Part shown: positions 46,845 to 57,200 of the stretch, piece after piece
Position numbering within the stretch: position 1 is the first letter of the stretch
How the letters are laid out: every line of letters starts with the position of its first letter
Assembly: GCF_032118995.1 (NCBI RefSeq)
Contig: NC_092650.1
Coordinates: forward strand, 186,001 to 250,000
DNA: 64,000 nt
Reading direction: 5' to 3'
From: Asterias amurensis
Taxonomy: Eukaryota > Echinodermata > Asteroidea > Forcipulatida > Asteriidae
Made by a program: the position numbers and the translations under genes
The notes under the pieces: model-generated
Database searches by the model: none
Told to the model about the DNA's origin: nothing
The model's input: only the letters and a program-made list of their open reading frames with translations

Positions 46845-49285
46845 ATTTGCATAGCGGCAATGATATTAAGTAAAATGGAAATCGGGCTTTCTTCCCCTTT
46901 TTTTTTTAAAAATAATCCTTGAATGGGGAACATTTGCAGAGCAGCAATGATATTAAGTAAATGGAATTCTGGCTTTCTTTCCCTTTTTTAAAATAATCCT
47001 TGAATGGGGAACATTTGCATAGCGGAAATGATATTAAGTAAATGGAATTCGGGCTTTCTTTCCCTTTTTAAAATAATCCTTGAATGGGGAACATTTGCAT
47101 AGCGGCAATGATATTAAGTAAATGGAATTCGGGCTTTTTTTCCCTTTTTAAAATAATCCTTGAATGGGGAACATTTGCATAGCGGCAATGATATTAAGTA
47201 AATGGAATTCGGGCTTTCTTTCCCTTTTTAAAATAATCCTTGAATGGGGAACATTTGCATAGCGGCAATAAATATTAAGTAAATGGAAATCAGGCTTTCT
47301 TTCCCTTTTTTACATAATCCTTGAATGGGGAACATTTGCATAGCGGCAATGATATTAAGTAAATGGAATTCACGCTTTTTTTCCCTTTGTAAAATAATCC
47401 TTGAATGGGGAACATTTGCATAGCGGCAAAAAAAAAAGTAAATAGAATTCGGGCTTTCTTTCCCTTTTTAAAATAATTCTTCAATGGGGAACGTTTGCAT
47501 AGTGGCAATAAATATTAAGTAAATGGAATTCGGGCTTTCTTTCCCTTTTTAAAATAATCCTTGAATGGGGAACCTTTGCATAGCGGCAATATATATTAAG
47601 TAAATGGAATTCTGGCTTTCTTTCCCTTTTTAAAATAATCCTTGAATGGGGAACATTTGCATAGCGGCAATGATATTAAGTAAATGGAATTCAGGCTTTC
47701 TTTCCCTTTTTAAAATAATCCTTGAATGGGGAACCTTTGCATAGCGGCAAAAAAAAGTAAATGGAATTCGGGCTTTCTTTCCCTTTTAAAAATAATCCTT
47801 GAATGGGGAACCTTTGCATAGCGGCAATATATATTAAGTAAATGGAATTCGGGCTTTCTTTCCCTTTTTTAAATAATCCTTGCATGGGGAACATTTGCAT
47901 AGCGACAATGATATTAAGTAAATGGAATTCAGGCTTTCTTTCCCTTTTTAAAATAATCCTTGAATGGGGAACCTTTGCATAGCGGCAAAAAAAAGTAAAT
48001 GGAATTCGGGCTTTCTTTCCCTTTTAAAAATAATCCTTGAATGGGGAACCTTTGCATAGCGGCAATATATATTAAGTAAATGGAATTCGGGCTTTCTTTC
48101 CCTTTTTAAAATAATCCTTGAATGGGGAACATTTGCATAGCGGCAATGATATTAAGTAAATGGAATTCGGGCTTTTTTTCCCTTTTTAAAATAATCCTTG
48201 AATGGGGAACATTTGCATAGCGGCAATATATTAAGTAAATGGAATTCGGGCTTTCTTTCCCTTTTTAAAATAATCCTTGAATGGGGAACATTTGCATAGC
48301 GGCAATGATATTAAGTAAATGGAATTCGGGCTTTCTTTCCCTTTTTAAAATAATCCTTGAATGGGGAACATTTGCATAGCGGCAATAAATATTAAGTAAA
48401 TGGAATTCAGGCTTTCTTTCCCTTTTTTACATAATCCTTGAATGGGGAACATTTGCATAGCGGCAATGATATTAAGTAAATGGAATTCACGCTTTTTTTC
48501 CCTTTGTAAAATAATCCTTGAATGGGGAACATTTGCATAGCGGCAAAAAAAAAAGTAAATAGAATTCGGGCTTTCTTTCCCTTTTTAAAATAGTTCTTCA
48601 ATGGGGAACGTTTGCATAGTGGCAATAAATATTAAGTAAATGGAATTCGGGCTTTCTTTCCCTTTTTAAAATAATCCTTGAATGGGGAACCTTTGCATAG
48701 CGGCAATATATATTAAATAAATGGAATTCGGGCTTTCTTTCCCTTTTTAAAATAATCCTTGAATGGGGAACCTTTGCATAGTGGTAATAAATATTAAGAA
48801 AATGGAATTTGGGCTTTCTTTCCCTTTTTAAAATAATTCTTGAATGGGGAACATTTGCATAGAGGCAATAAATATTAAGTAAATGGAATTCGGGCTTTCT
48901 TTCCCTTTTTTAAATAATCCTTGAATGGGGAACAATTCCATAGTGGTAATGAATTTGAAGTAAATGGAATTCGGGCTTTCTTGCCCTTTTTAAAATAATC
49001 CTTGAATTGGGAACATTTGCATAGCGGCAATAAATATTAAGTAAATGGAATTCGGGCTTTCTTTCCCTTTTTAAAATAATCCTTGAATGGGGAACATTTG
49101 CATAGCGGCATTAAATATTAAGTAAATGGAATTCGAGCTTTCTTTCCCTTTTAAAAATAATCCTTGGATGGGAACATTTGCATAGCGGCAATGATATTAA
49201 GTAAATGGAATTCGGGCTTTCTTTCCCTTTTTAAAATAATCCTTGAATGTGGAACATTTGCATAGCGGCAATAAATATTAAGCTG
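46845..49285. repeat. 80-bp minisatellite, about 30 units
   Basis: Units of about 80 bp carry GGGGAACATTTGCATAGCGG and TAAATGGAATTCGGGC. A stretch of about 14 units is repeated at a spacing of 1117 bp (compare 47290-47508 with 48407-48625), so the array grew by segmental duplication as well. It lies wholly within the Helitron. Confidence 0.95.
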
Positions 49286-49555
49286 TCATGATAGGCTAGC
49301 TGGGCACCAACGCAGCCTTGTGGTAAGACCACTAGAGGGCGCTGATATAGATACGTCACTACTCTGACCGGCCATCCACGCAGCCTTGGATGCGTTGACA
49401 TAATAGTGGATTGGCCCTGTATAGACCACTAGAGGGCGCGGATATAGATACGTCATTATCCACGCAGCCTTGGATGAGTTTTGTGACCGGGCATCCACGC
49501 AGCCTTGGATGCGATGAGTGGAGTGGCCCTGTATTCTATAGTTGTACCTAGCGGG

Positions 49556-49584
49556 GTGCCGCGCAAAGCGCGGCATCACGCTAG
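49556..49584 (+). other. Helitron 3' terminal hairpin and CTAG end
   Basis: The stem 49557-49564 pairs with 49568-49575, with an AAA loop. TCACG then leads to CTAG at 49581-49584, followed by T. Confidence 0.78.
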
Positions 49585-50207
49585 TTATTACTATTTATCG
49601 AATCACTGACTCAGTCTGTAGCCTTGGTAGGACGTCAGGCTAACCATGGAGCTAACTCACTCTACTCACACTGACATGACAATGAACTATTGACATTCCA
49701 TCCATGTCTGTCGGGTTCCATTATTGTAGCACTACAGTACAGTCCACTAGCATTAGCAACTTTCCCATGTAATTTTAAAGTCTTTTTGACAAAAAGCACA
49801 ACGTCAAAGTTGTCAAATTACATTTCGAAAGAGGGGACGATTTTTCTTGTTCAAGTCTTATGATAGTTTACATGTAGTTACCCACCTTTAAACACTCCAC
49901 TCCACTCAAAATTATGGGATTCCTTGCTCTTGTGACACTCAGTATTAATTCGTGTTGCTTTCACGTCGTACACACAACATAACAGACGTCAGCTCATCAC
50001 TGCTCTCCACCCATATAAACAAAGTACACGAGGTTACGATCTGTAGCTACACAATAGAGGGCGCCCTTTGTGTCTCCTGACTTTGATTCGGTTCTCGTTC
50101 CCGAAGTAGGCCTACATCTCATTGTTGACCCTACCCTTTGATCAAACAAAAGATCATCTAGAATACCATTCAATCAATCTTGACTTACTTTGTAAGTATT
50201 TACTTAC
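49585..50207. other. Gene-free stretch between the Helitron and the 50.2-kb exon
   Basis: No exon is recognised. It may hold the missing upstream exon and promoter of SRCR paralogue 2 (minus strand), since the Helitron would then lie in that gene's first intron. This is inference only. Confidence 0.3.
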
Positions 50208-50463
50208 CCACGTAGTTTTGTTCCACATCGGTGCTTATCAGACCCTCCTCTAATTCGAACCCGTCACCCTCAATGGTTACCGTAACGTCTTCGTTCTCCT
50301 CTAGCTCCGCAATGGTGTCCATGACGTGACCCAGGGATGCTGTCTTGAGTGGGTTCACTTCCCACCTCCTTTCTGTCGGCAACTTTTTTGTATTGCGTGA
50401 TTCCGCCCTCAGATAATCCTCTTGTTTAATTCGTTTCTCCCTCAACAAGTTCAAGTTCATCAA
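50208..50463 (-). CDS. Orphan first-exon-like open frame, function unknown
   Basis: An ATG at 50463 opens 85 codons that run into a strong donor, CGTGG|GTAAGT, in phase 1 at 50208. The encoded peptide is charged and hydrophilic: a basic start (MNLNLLREKRIKQEDYLRAE), a middle with PLKTASLGHVMDTIAELEE and an acidic end with EGDGFELEEG. It does not match any family I can name. It is not an upstream coding exon of SRCR paralogue 2, because joining it to the acceptor at 43333 gives an immediate stop. It could be the first exon of a gene whose remaining exons lie in or beyond the repeat-rich DNA to the left, or a stranded fragment. Confidence 0.4.
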
Positions 50464-51386
50464 AAAATATTTTGCCAGAAACGGCTGACCCTCCCCCCCC
50501 CCCCCCCCCCTACGAAACTACCTTCGAAGACACCGTCATGTCCTGCCCCCTGATATAGTAATTAAAAAGCATAGAGGACCTCGGCATATTATTATACGGG
50601 CATCAGAATGCCGGGCTTGTTGACTTTCTTGGAGACCCTGAGGTCATTCAATGCACAGACTTATCTAAAGCTTGCCGAATGGTTGATTACAATCTCCCCC
50701 AACCATCAAGTCATTCTCATCTCACCGTCGTTCCTGCTCAAGTAGTAGTCAGCTTCCTTTTCAATTGATGAGACCACTCCCCTTGGGTGATGAGCTCCCA
50801 CACTCTGATTCTCCTCTTGCATCGCTTCCTAATGATGGGAGTGTCTAACGGTCCCAACTCTTGGTACACGGGTGTCTCGTTTATTGGATGGATCGGGCAA
50901 GCTGCAGGACTGAGCGTTTGAAACTCACTGTTACAAGTTATGGTTAGGAAAGATGTTTTAAAAGTGAAATGTAATGATCCACAAACATGCCTCGGCGAAA
51001 ATTCACATTACTAATTTCTATGGGATCGTAAAGACAATAGTGTTTGAAGACTCATATGATGCAACTAATGTGATCCTTTAACAGTAGTTGCCGGTGCCTT
51101 CAAGTTGCCTGTAAAAAGTTTCCTCGTGTGACAAGGCAACTAACAGTTTCCACGTGCCTTACTGTGCAATAATGCGACCACTGATGAAGAACTTAACATT
51201 AATTTTGTGGGTTGGTACTAGCTGTCTCAGCAGCAGCTGGACTGCTGCCTTGCTGGTCATAGTCAAGCTAAAACTATAGCAGACCAACGGAATTGTGTCA
51301 GTATGAGCTCGGTGGGTAATTGCAACTCACCACGTCTTTGTGATCAACTTAAATTAATAATCAGTATTTTTTCTACCCACACCCGG
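50464..51386. other. Gene-free stretch with poly-C tract and MITE fragment
   Basis: A run of about 18 C lies near 50493-50511. A fragment near 50930-51070 matches the interior of the MITE at 29500-29880 (AATGATCCACAAACATGCCTC). Nothing else was recognised. Confidence 0.5.
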
Positions 51387-51690
51387 GGTGTCGTGGCCGA
51401 GCGGTTAAGAGCTCCGAATTCAAGCTCTGTTAAGTCTGTTCAGCAGAGTGTGAGGTTCGAATCCTGAGCAAGACACTTAACTATTATTGCTTCTCTCCAC
51501 CCAGGGGCAAATGTGTACCTGTAAGGGCAGAGATGGTTCTTGTGATTGACTTAGCCGAGTAGCGCACTTGTTGCACGAGGCTGTATACTCCCCAGGGAGC
51601 TGAGATGGTTTAGACCAGGGGTAATAATTTGAAGCGCTTTTCTGTAAAAAAGCGCTATATAAAAACTTACTATTAGTATTATTTATTTAC
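51387..51690 (+). mobile_element. SINE, tRNA-Leu-derived, near full length
   Basis: Same family as 45966: head GTCGTGGCCGAGCGGTTAAG, B box AGGTTCGAATCC, body end AAAAGCGCTATATAAAAAC and a TTA-type tail. Confidence 0.82.
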
Positions 51691-52340
51691 CCGCCCACTA
51701 CTCTTTCCAACTAATATTAAAAGATCTGACAGTCACCCCAAACAAAGATTGTACGGCTCTGAGTCTATTAAATGAAGCCTGCCCTCTGCTGCCGGCGACC
51801 AAAATTGGCAGTGGATGTGTACGAAACGACATCAACGACGACGTGCATTGTGTGTGTGTGATGTGGATGGGGGATCGATAAGAAAATAACTGTACACTAC
51901 GCATACGAGCGATGTACCGTGTACCACACAAATCGCTGGCTAATTCTACCTCCTCCATGTACAGACTGACTGATCGTCGTGAGTAAAACGCCTCCAAAAT
52001 GCGTCCGTTTTAGGATATTTCTCAGCAAGGTAAGCCGTCAATTTGTGTAGCATAACCGACTACCTTATGGTATTTCCTATTCCTTTTCATGATTATGTAC
52101 AGTTTTTGTTGCGGTGGAGCAAGCGTTTTCAATATTCCGTTTTTGTTTTGTTTGTTTTTTTACTTTTTGTGTAAAATTTTAGTCTTGTACCTAGACGTAC
52201 ATCACTGCTACAGTGCTGTTATAATGTAGGGTGCACCGGACTAAATTAACCCCCATAAAAGGCCACAGCAATAAAACAATAAAACCACTACATCATCTGC
52301 ACCACATGATACATGCATTAGTGCAATCAACATGACTAAT
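51691..52340. other. Gene-free stretch with a possible non-coding exon
   Basis: At about 52030 the plus strand has TTCTCAGCAAG|GTAAGCC, a good donor after a CpG-containing segment (51930-52030). It could be a 5' UTR exon of a plus-strand gene, but no partner exon was found. Confidence 0.25.
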
Positions 52341-52507
52341 TAGGGAATAACAGTGCAAGTACCCGGTCTTCACTGCGTGGTAATGACCTTGGTTGGTGGC
52401 TGGCGCTGTTAACGGACCGAGCCGGAGGTCCGTTAACAGCGCCAGCCACCAACCAAGGTCATTACCACGCAGTGAAGACCGGGTACGAATACTGTTATTC
52501 CCATTAA
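52341..52507. repeat. Perfect 60-bp-arm inverted repeat (hairpin/MITE)
   Basis: Arms 52359-52418 and 52427-52486 are exactly complementary around the 8-bp loop GAGCCGGA. Outer sequence pairs again (GAATAACAGT with ACTGTTATTC). TAATTAGGG and CCCATTAATA form the edges. Confidence 0.93.
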
Positions 52508-53702
52508 TAAATACCTTTTTTAGCGAATTCAACTAGTGTTATTCACTACCGCGTGAGGGCGCTGTTTGCCGCGTAGTCACTTTTTGTTAATGGGGAAACT
52601 GTGACCACCTGAACGTGCACAACGGTATAGGGAGATTGGTGGTGCGGAGGGATATAGATTTAACCAATGTAGATCGTTTCATTCATAAAAATAAACAGAA
52701 CTACTTTCAAGATGGAGTTTTTCTCTTTCGATTGATATGTTATTTGGCGTCCGTTTTGCTTGCCGTGTTTGTGAAAAACTTACCTCAAAATCACAACAAA
52801 TCTTGCTTTCTCCACTAAAATTGATTGAGAGCTGTAAGTAATTATCCACTTATGGCCCCATAATGCCCAAATGAACCGAAAATGACAGTTAGATGAGTAT
52901 TTAATTATGTTATTACTTTTTAAATTAAAACTGTAAGTTATCGCGCTTTTTCGCGCTTTCTTGTCAAACTTGTATGATACGGCCTCAATTCTAAAGGAAA
53001 TCGGCCGTTGTGTGCCACAGCGAAAACATTGCGCTGGTTCCAAGCCGCACTGTCACTCATTTTGTTGTATGGGTGCTGGTACTCACGGGTAAACGTAAAC
53101 AAACGTGTAGGCCTATATTTTCCCATGGGGTTTGTTGAATTGTAATTGAAAGATGAAGAACGTTCTCATGATTTTTAAACTTATTTTTAAGAGGATTTTT
53201 ATGTTATTTTGGCATGAAAAACCTAGGCATTGTAGTATATTAAATTTTGAAAAAATTTTCCCCTAAAAAAAATCATTTTAATAACCATAAATTTCACTGT
53301 ACAGTGTAGTACTAGTTGCTTCATTGCTTTTAAAACGAAACCACAAAGCTTGGCTCTCTAACTTGCCTAAAAAAAACACCAAAACTTGTAGCTTTCATTC
53401 AATCTGCACAACAGATACAATGTCACTGGATTGGATAGCTCCAACATTTATTATTCCATTTTGTGCGATTCAGCCCAATATGTTGGCTTGTTTATGAAGA
53501 GAACTCTGCTGGATGCTGGAGCTTATTTTCCAACAATAGACAGACATCTTTGACGTCATTGAAACGCCTAATTTGTGACAGTTGAGGCGTGAGGTTCAAA
53601 CCAGAAAACGGCGTACTTGAATTACTTCAAGGTACGTTTCATCAAAAAATTTCAAAAGTAAACTTTTGCCAAACTGTTACACATACTCTGTATAAATAAT
53701 AT

Positions 53703-53788
<86 letters not shown>
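53703..53788. repeat. (TAA)n microsatellite
   Basis: An uninterrupted run of about 85 bp of TAA/AAT repeat abuts the inverted-repeat element that follows. Confidence 0.97.
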
Positions 53789-53789
<1 letters not shown>

Positions 53790-53794
53790 TAAAA

Positions 53795-53935
53795 ATATTG
53801 AGTGGCTCAGAGTGGAATGGGAGGAATATTATCGCAAGGTAAAATTTGGACTGGAAATGGAATATCCAAATTTTATCGAGCGATAATATTCCTTCAATTC
53901 CATGAATTAAAGCCACTCAATATTTGTTTTATATA
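53795..53935. mobile_element. MITE-like hairpin element
   Basis: The ends AAATATTGAGTGGCT and AGCCACTCAATATTT are exact inverses, and inner arms GGAATATTATCGC / GCGATAATATTCC also pair. Confidence 0.8.
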
Positions 53936-54285
53936 ACTGACGTATATAGATCCTTGTCATTTGATGTATTTTAAAAGTATAACATTATGAAAAATTACAC
54001 AAATTACTGACAACCCAAAATCATATAGCGCCGCGTACAATGCACAAATCGGATCACAACCTTTTGCACAGGTGCTCCTTTGCTTTAGCAGCGGCGCGGC
54101 GACGCTGTACTGCTCAAAAACATTGGGAACAAGGATGATCCTAACTGTTGAATGGGAAATGCTATTCCCCATGGGCGAATAGGTCTTTTTGAGCGCTGGT
54201 GCGGATAGGAGTAACAGTGAATGTCACGTGAAGTAAGTTCCACCAATCAAATGACATGGATCTGTATGTCAGTTACATAAAGGTA
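53930..54285. mobile_element. MITE-like element with inverted ends
   Basis: The left end (TATAACTGACGTATATAGAT, then CCTTGTCATTTGATG) is inverted at the right (CAAATGACATGG, then ATCTGTATGTCAGTTACATA). About 355 bp, no coding capacity. Confidence 0.7.
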
Positions 54286-57200
54286 AATATTGTTATTGTA
54301 TGAAACATTTATTTTATATTTCTTTTGTGAAGTGATTTTTTCACTTTTTTTAATACTATTTTTGTAGTGTATTTATTTTAGTGTAAACATTCTGTCTTTT
54401 ATTATTACATTATCATTTTTAAACAAACCATAATTCCATGGATTAAGGATTTCCTATGGGGAAACCTTACAAGGTTTCATTCAGCCCTGCTTCCATGGGT
54501 AGGGCACTGTGTTGTTACATGTACCACTTATCACTTACCCTTGGCAGGGATGTGCTGACAAAAAGCGCCGATTAAAGTCCCAAAGTGACTACTTTAATGC
54601 ATGCGCTTTATTAACTTTCATGAGCTTGTATGGCGCTTGTAGGATGCTTAGTACATGTACACTACGTATGCAAAATGCAAAGTATTTTGATTCGGTTTCA
54701 TTTCACGTGAAACATGTTTTTATAACTGTCACCCTACATGAATTGCATCATCACAAGATCAAAGAATATTGAGAAAGGACCAATTTGCTCTTTTATTTGA
54801 TGCGTCTTTTGAGTGGTCATCCACAGGTCTGATTAAAATGAGTCAGATTCTGACACATTTTAATGAACCAATTCCAGGGAGCAAGGCATGCTGGGAGAAC
54901 ATGACCCCTGGGAACAAGGTTGGGTTCATTCACCTATTGTATCTTTAGATTTTCATTGCCAAATCTATAGTACCTGTAATTAAGATGTTGGTTTTATGAT
55001 TAATAATGAATAGTTTGCTCAGCAATGATGCTGGCAGTACAAGGACGAAACGATCTATCTCACCTTGGCTCGATATGGAAGCTTGTGGTTGTTGTACCTC
55101 ACTGTGTAGTTCTGCATCAGTTGGTATCAATATATATTTTTCATGTCTGTCAGACAATGTAACACCATTCAATCGAGCCCGATTTTACACCCTTGAGTAG
55201 GATGATTTCCCAGGCACTCTGAAAACCCCTTTCCTAACCCCAAAGGAACACCCTCATGTGACATATTGACGTCATGATCTGAAATATAATCCTTGCGTAC
55301 CGTCATCTTCTCGGCTACCCATCACCCTAGGTCATCACAGGGACTTCACACCAAACTCAGCCTTTGGTCACGCTTGATATAAGGTGAATTTCCCCTCAGC
55401 TCAAGTACCCTGATATCCTAGCTCATGCAGTCATCAAATGAAAGCTGTTCATTTGTATTTTAAACTGAATATTTTAAAATTAATTTGAATGCCTCAATGG
55501 GTAGTATCTTGAGCAAAAACAAGTTCATGTTCAGATGTAATCTTAAATGAGTCTGATAAAATAACTCTCATTTCTATTGGATGAAGTATACTAAATACAC
55601 ACAAATTCATATGAAATCAATCTTCTTATACATTTTAGAGTGCTTGTTCAAATAAAAACAGTTTAATGTGGGTGAACCAGTTTCAGGAATTTTTTTTCTC
55701 ATCTTGATTCTGGTCTTGTTTAAAACAATTCTTGTCCAGTAAATATTTGTTTACTTTCAAGCCCTGCCGGTCTTGTTTTTTTGTTGCCCAAATTTGAGTC
55801 CTGCAGTAGTCTACTCACATTTCAAATTATACTTAAGTTAATGGTATCAGAGACCAGTTATCATTTTCCTCAAGTACAATATTTGTATTAACCCCCCCCC
55901 CCTCGTACTTAGCTAACCCTGGGAATGTCTGCAGTTATGTGCATGTGAGAGTATGCTACTGCCAGACATTGCAAGAAAGAGGATGTTTTGTAAGAGGATT
56001 TCATCTGAGCTTGACCAGAGATTGTTATTATCTGTGGAGGGGCGTTGTACTTCAGGGCCCGGGTTGATGAAGTACAGAGTCTGCTGGACTTACTGTGGGA
56101 ATAGTGATCAGCTTATAAAACTTGTGTGCTTTGCGTGAATAATGAACAAATAAAAAGAGAAAATTAAGAAGTTTTATTCAAGATGGAAAGTGCTTTTGAT
56201 TGTGTAGTAATTGCATTGATGATCGTGGATGACAGTGGCATTAATGGCTGTGCATTGTCAAACATTGGAAGAATTTAATTTGCGCCACAGACAACTCTCA
56301 GCAAGTGATCTGCACTTAACCTCAGGGGGTGGGTGGGGAATGGGGGTGGAGGGTAGGGGTTACTGTTGGATCTGTTGAGGTCATTACAAAAATGCTCTCA
56401 GGCCTTGAACTTTGCTCTTGAAGGGGTCCAGCAATCTTCTCTCTGGTAAGGCACACTTCTATGATGAGGAAAATAGTAATAAATTGGAACTTTGCACCAT
56501 AAAGCACAGGGCACCCACAACAATTGCTGTGGGTGCTGTTGGTTTCTTCGAGGCCTGGGTCTGTTGTAAACAATCCAGGACGGCATTTGAAAAGGGACAA
56601 TCCATCATGAGAACTTCCATGCCCACAAACACAAAAGAGTTCAGAAAGCATCTATAGGATGAAATATAAGTTTGTACGTTGTACAGACAAGCATCGTGTA
56701 CTTCTTTTTACAGACAAGTATTGTGTACTTGTACAAGTATCAGACAAGTATCATATTGTCCAAGAAATCTTTATTGTGTAAGTGTACCACACTTCTGAGG
56801 CAAATACGGCAGCAAAATAGACCAGACAACCTACATGTAAATAGAATCACTAAGCTTGACTTGTACACATCGCCTTCGGCTAAAGTCATACTGAGTCAGT
56901 GGCAGACAATGTCATCATATCCTTGATCGATGGTCCTATTCCTCATACATGTACTATATGAATGGATAATGTCCACGTACCAGTTATTTTTTCCTGTTTC
57001 TCACTCTCTTTTTTTGCTTTTGGTTCCTTGGGATACGATAAATTTGGCCTATGGAGTGGCTCTCACGTTGTCACACTTGAGAGGTGAGAACAGGGATAAA
57101 AAGCCACCTGATGCCTTCTTGAGGAAAGGTGCTTGACTATACTCCCAAGGGAGGAGAGGTAATAGGGGAGACCTACTTCGCTAGAGAGAGAGAGAGATCG

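Larger units (their letters stand above)
43725..49584 (+). mobile_element. Probable non-autonomous Helitron, 5.86 kb
   Basis: The left end is A|TCTATACTATTAAAAGCG. The right end is an 8-bp stem (TGCCGCGC, AAA loop, GCGCGGCA), then five bases and CTAG|T. These match Helitron rules: 5' TC, 3' CTRR after a hairpin, insertion between A and T, and no target duplication. No Rep or helicase frame is visible, so it is non-autonomous. The interior consists of duplicated blocks, a ~130-bp tandem repeat, an 80-bp minisatellite and nested SINEs. Near the right end (49290-49530) CCACGCAGCCTTGGATG and CACTAGAGGGCGC recur. Confidence 0.75.

Noticed and set aside
46841..49285. Several minus-strand open frames with repeated Lys/Phe/Pro-rich peptides
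   Set aside because: They arise from the 80-bp minisatellite reading open for two or three units at a time.
50208..50463. Proteasome ATPase (Rpt2-like) N-terminal exon
   Set aside because: A faint resemblance around RIKQEDYLRAE was noticed, but the rest does not follow that family. Left as unknown.
56322..56657. Overlapping open frames on both strands
   Set aside because: There is no recognisable family, no splice signals that fit, and both strands are equally open, so chance is likely.
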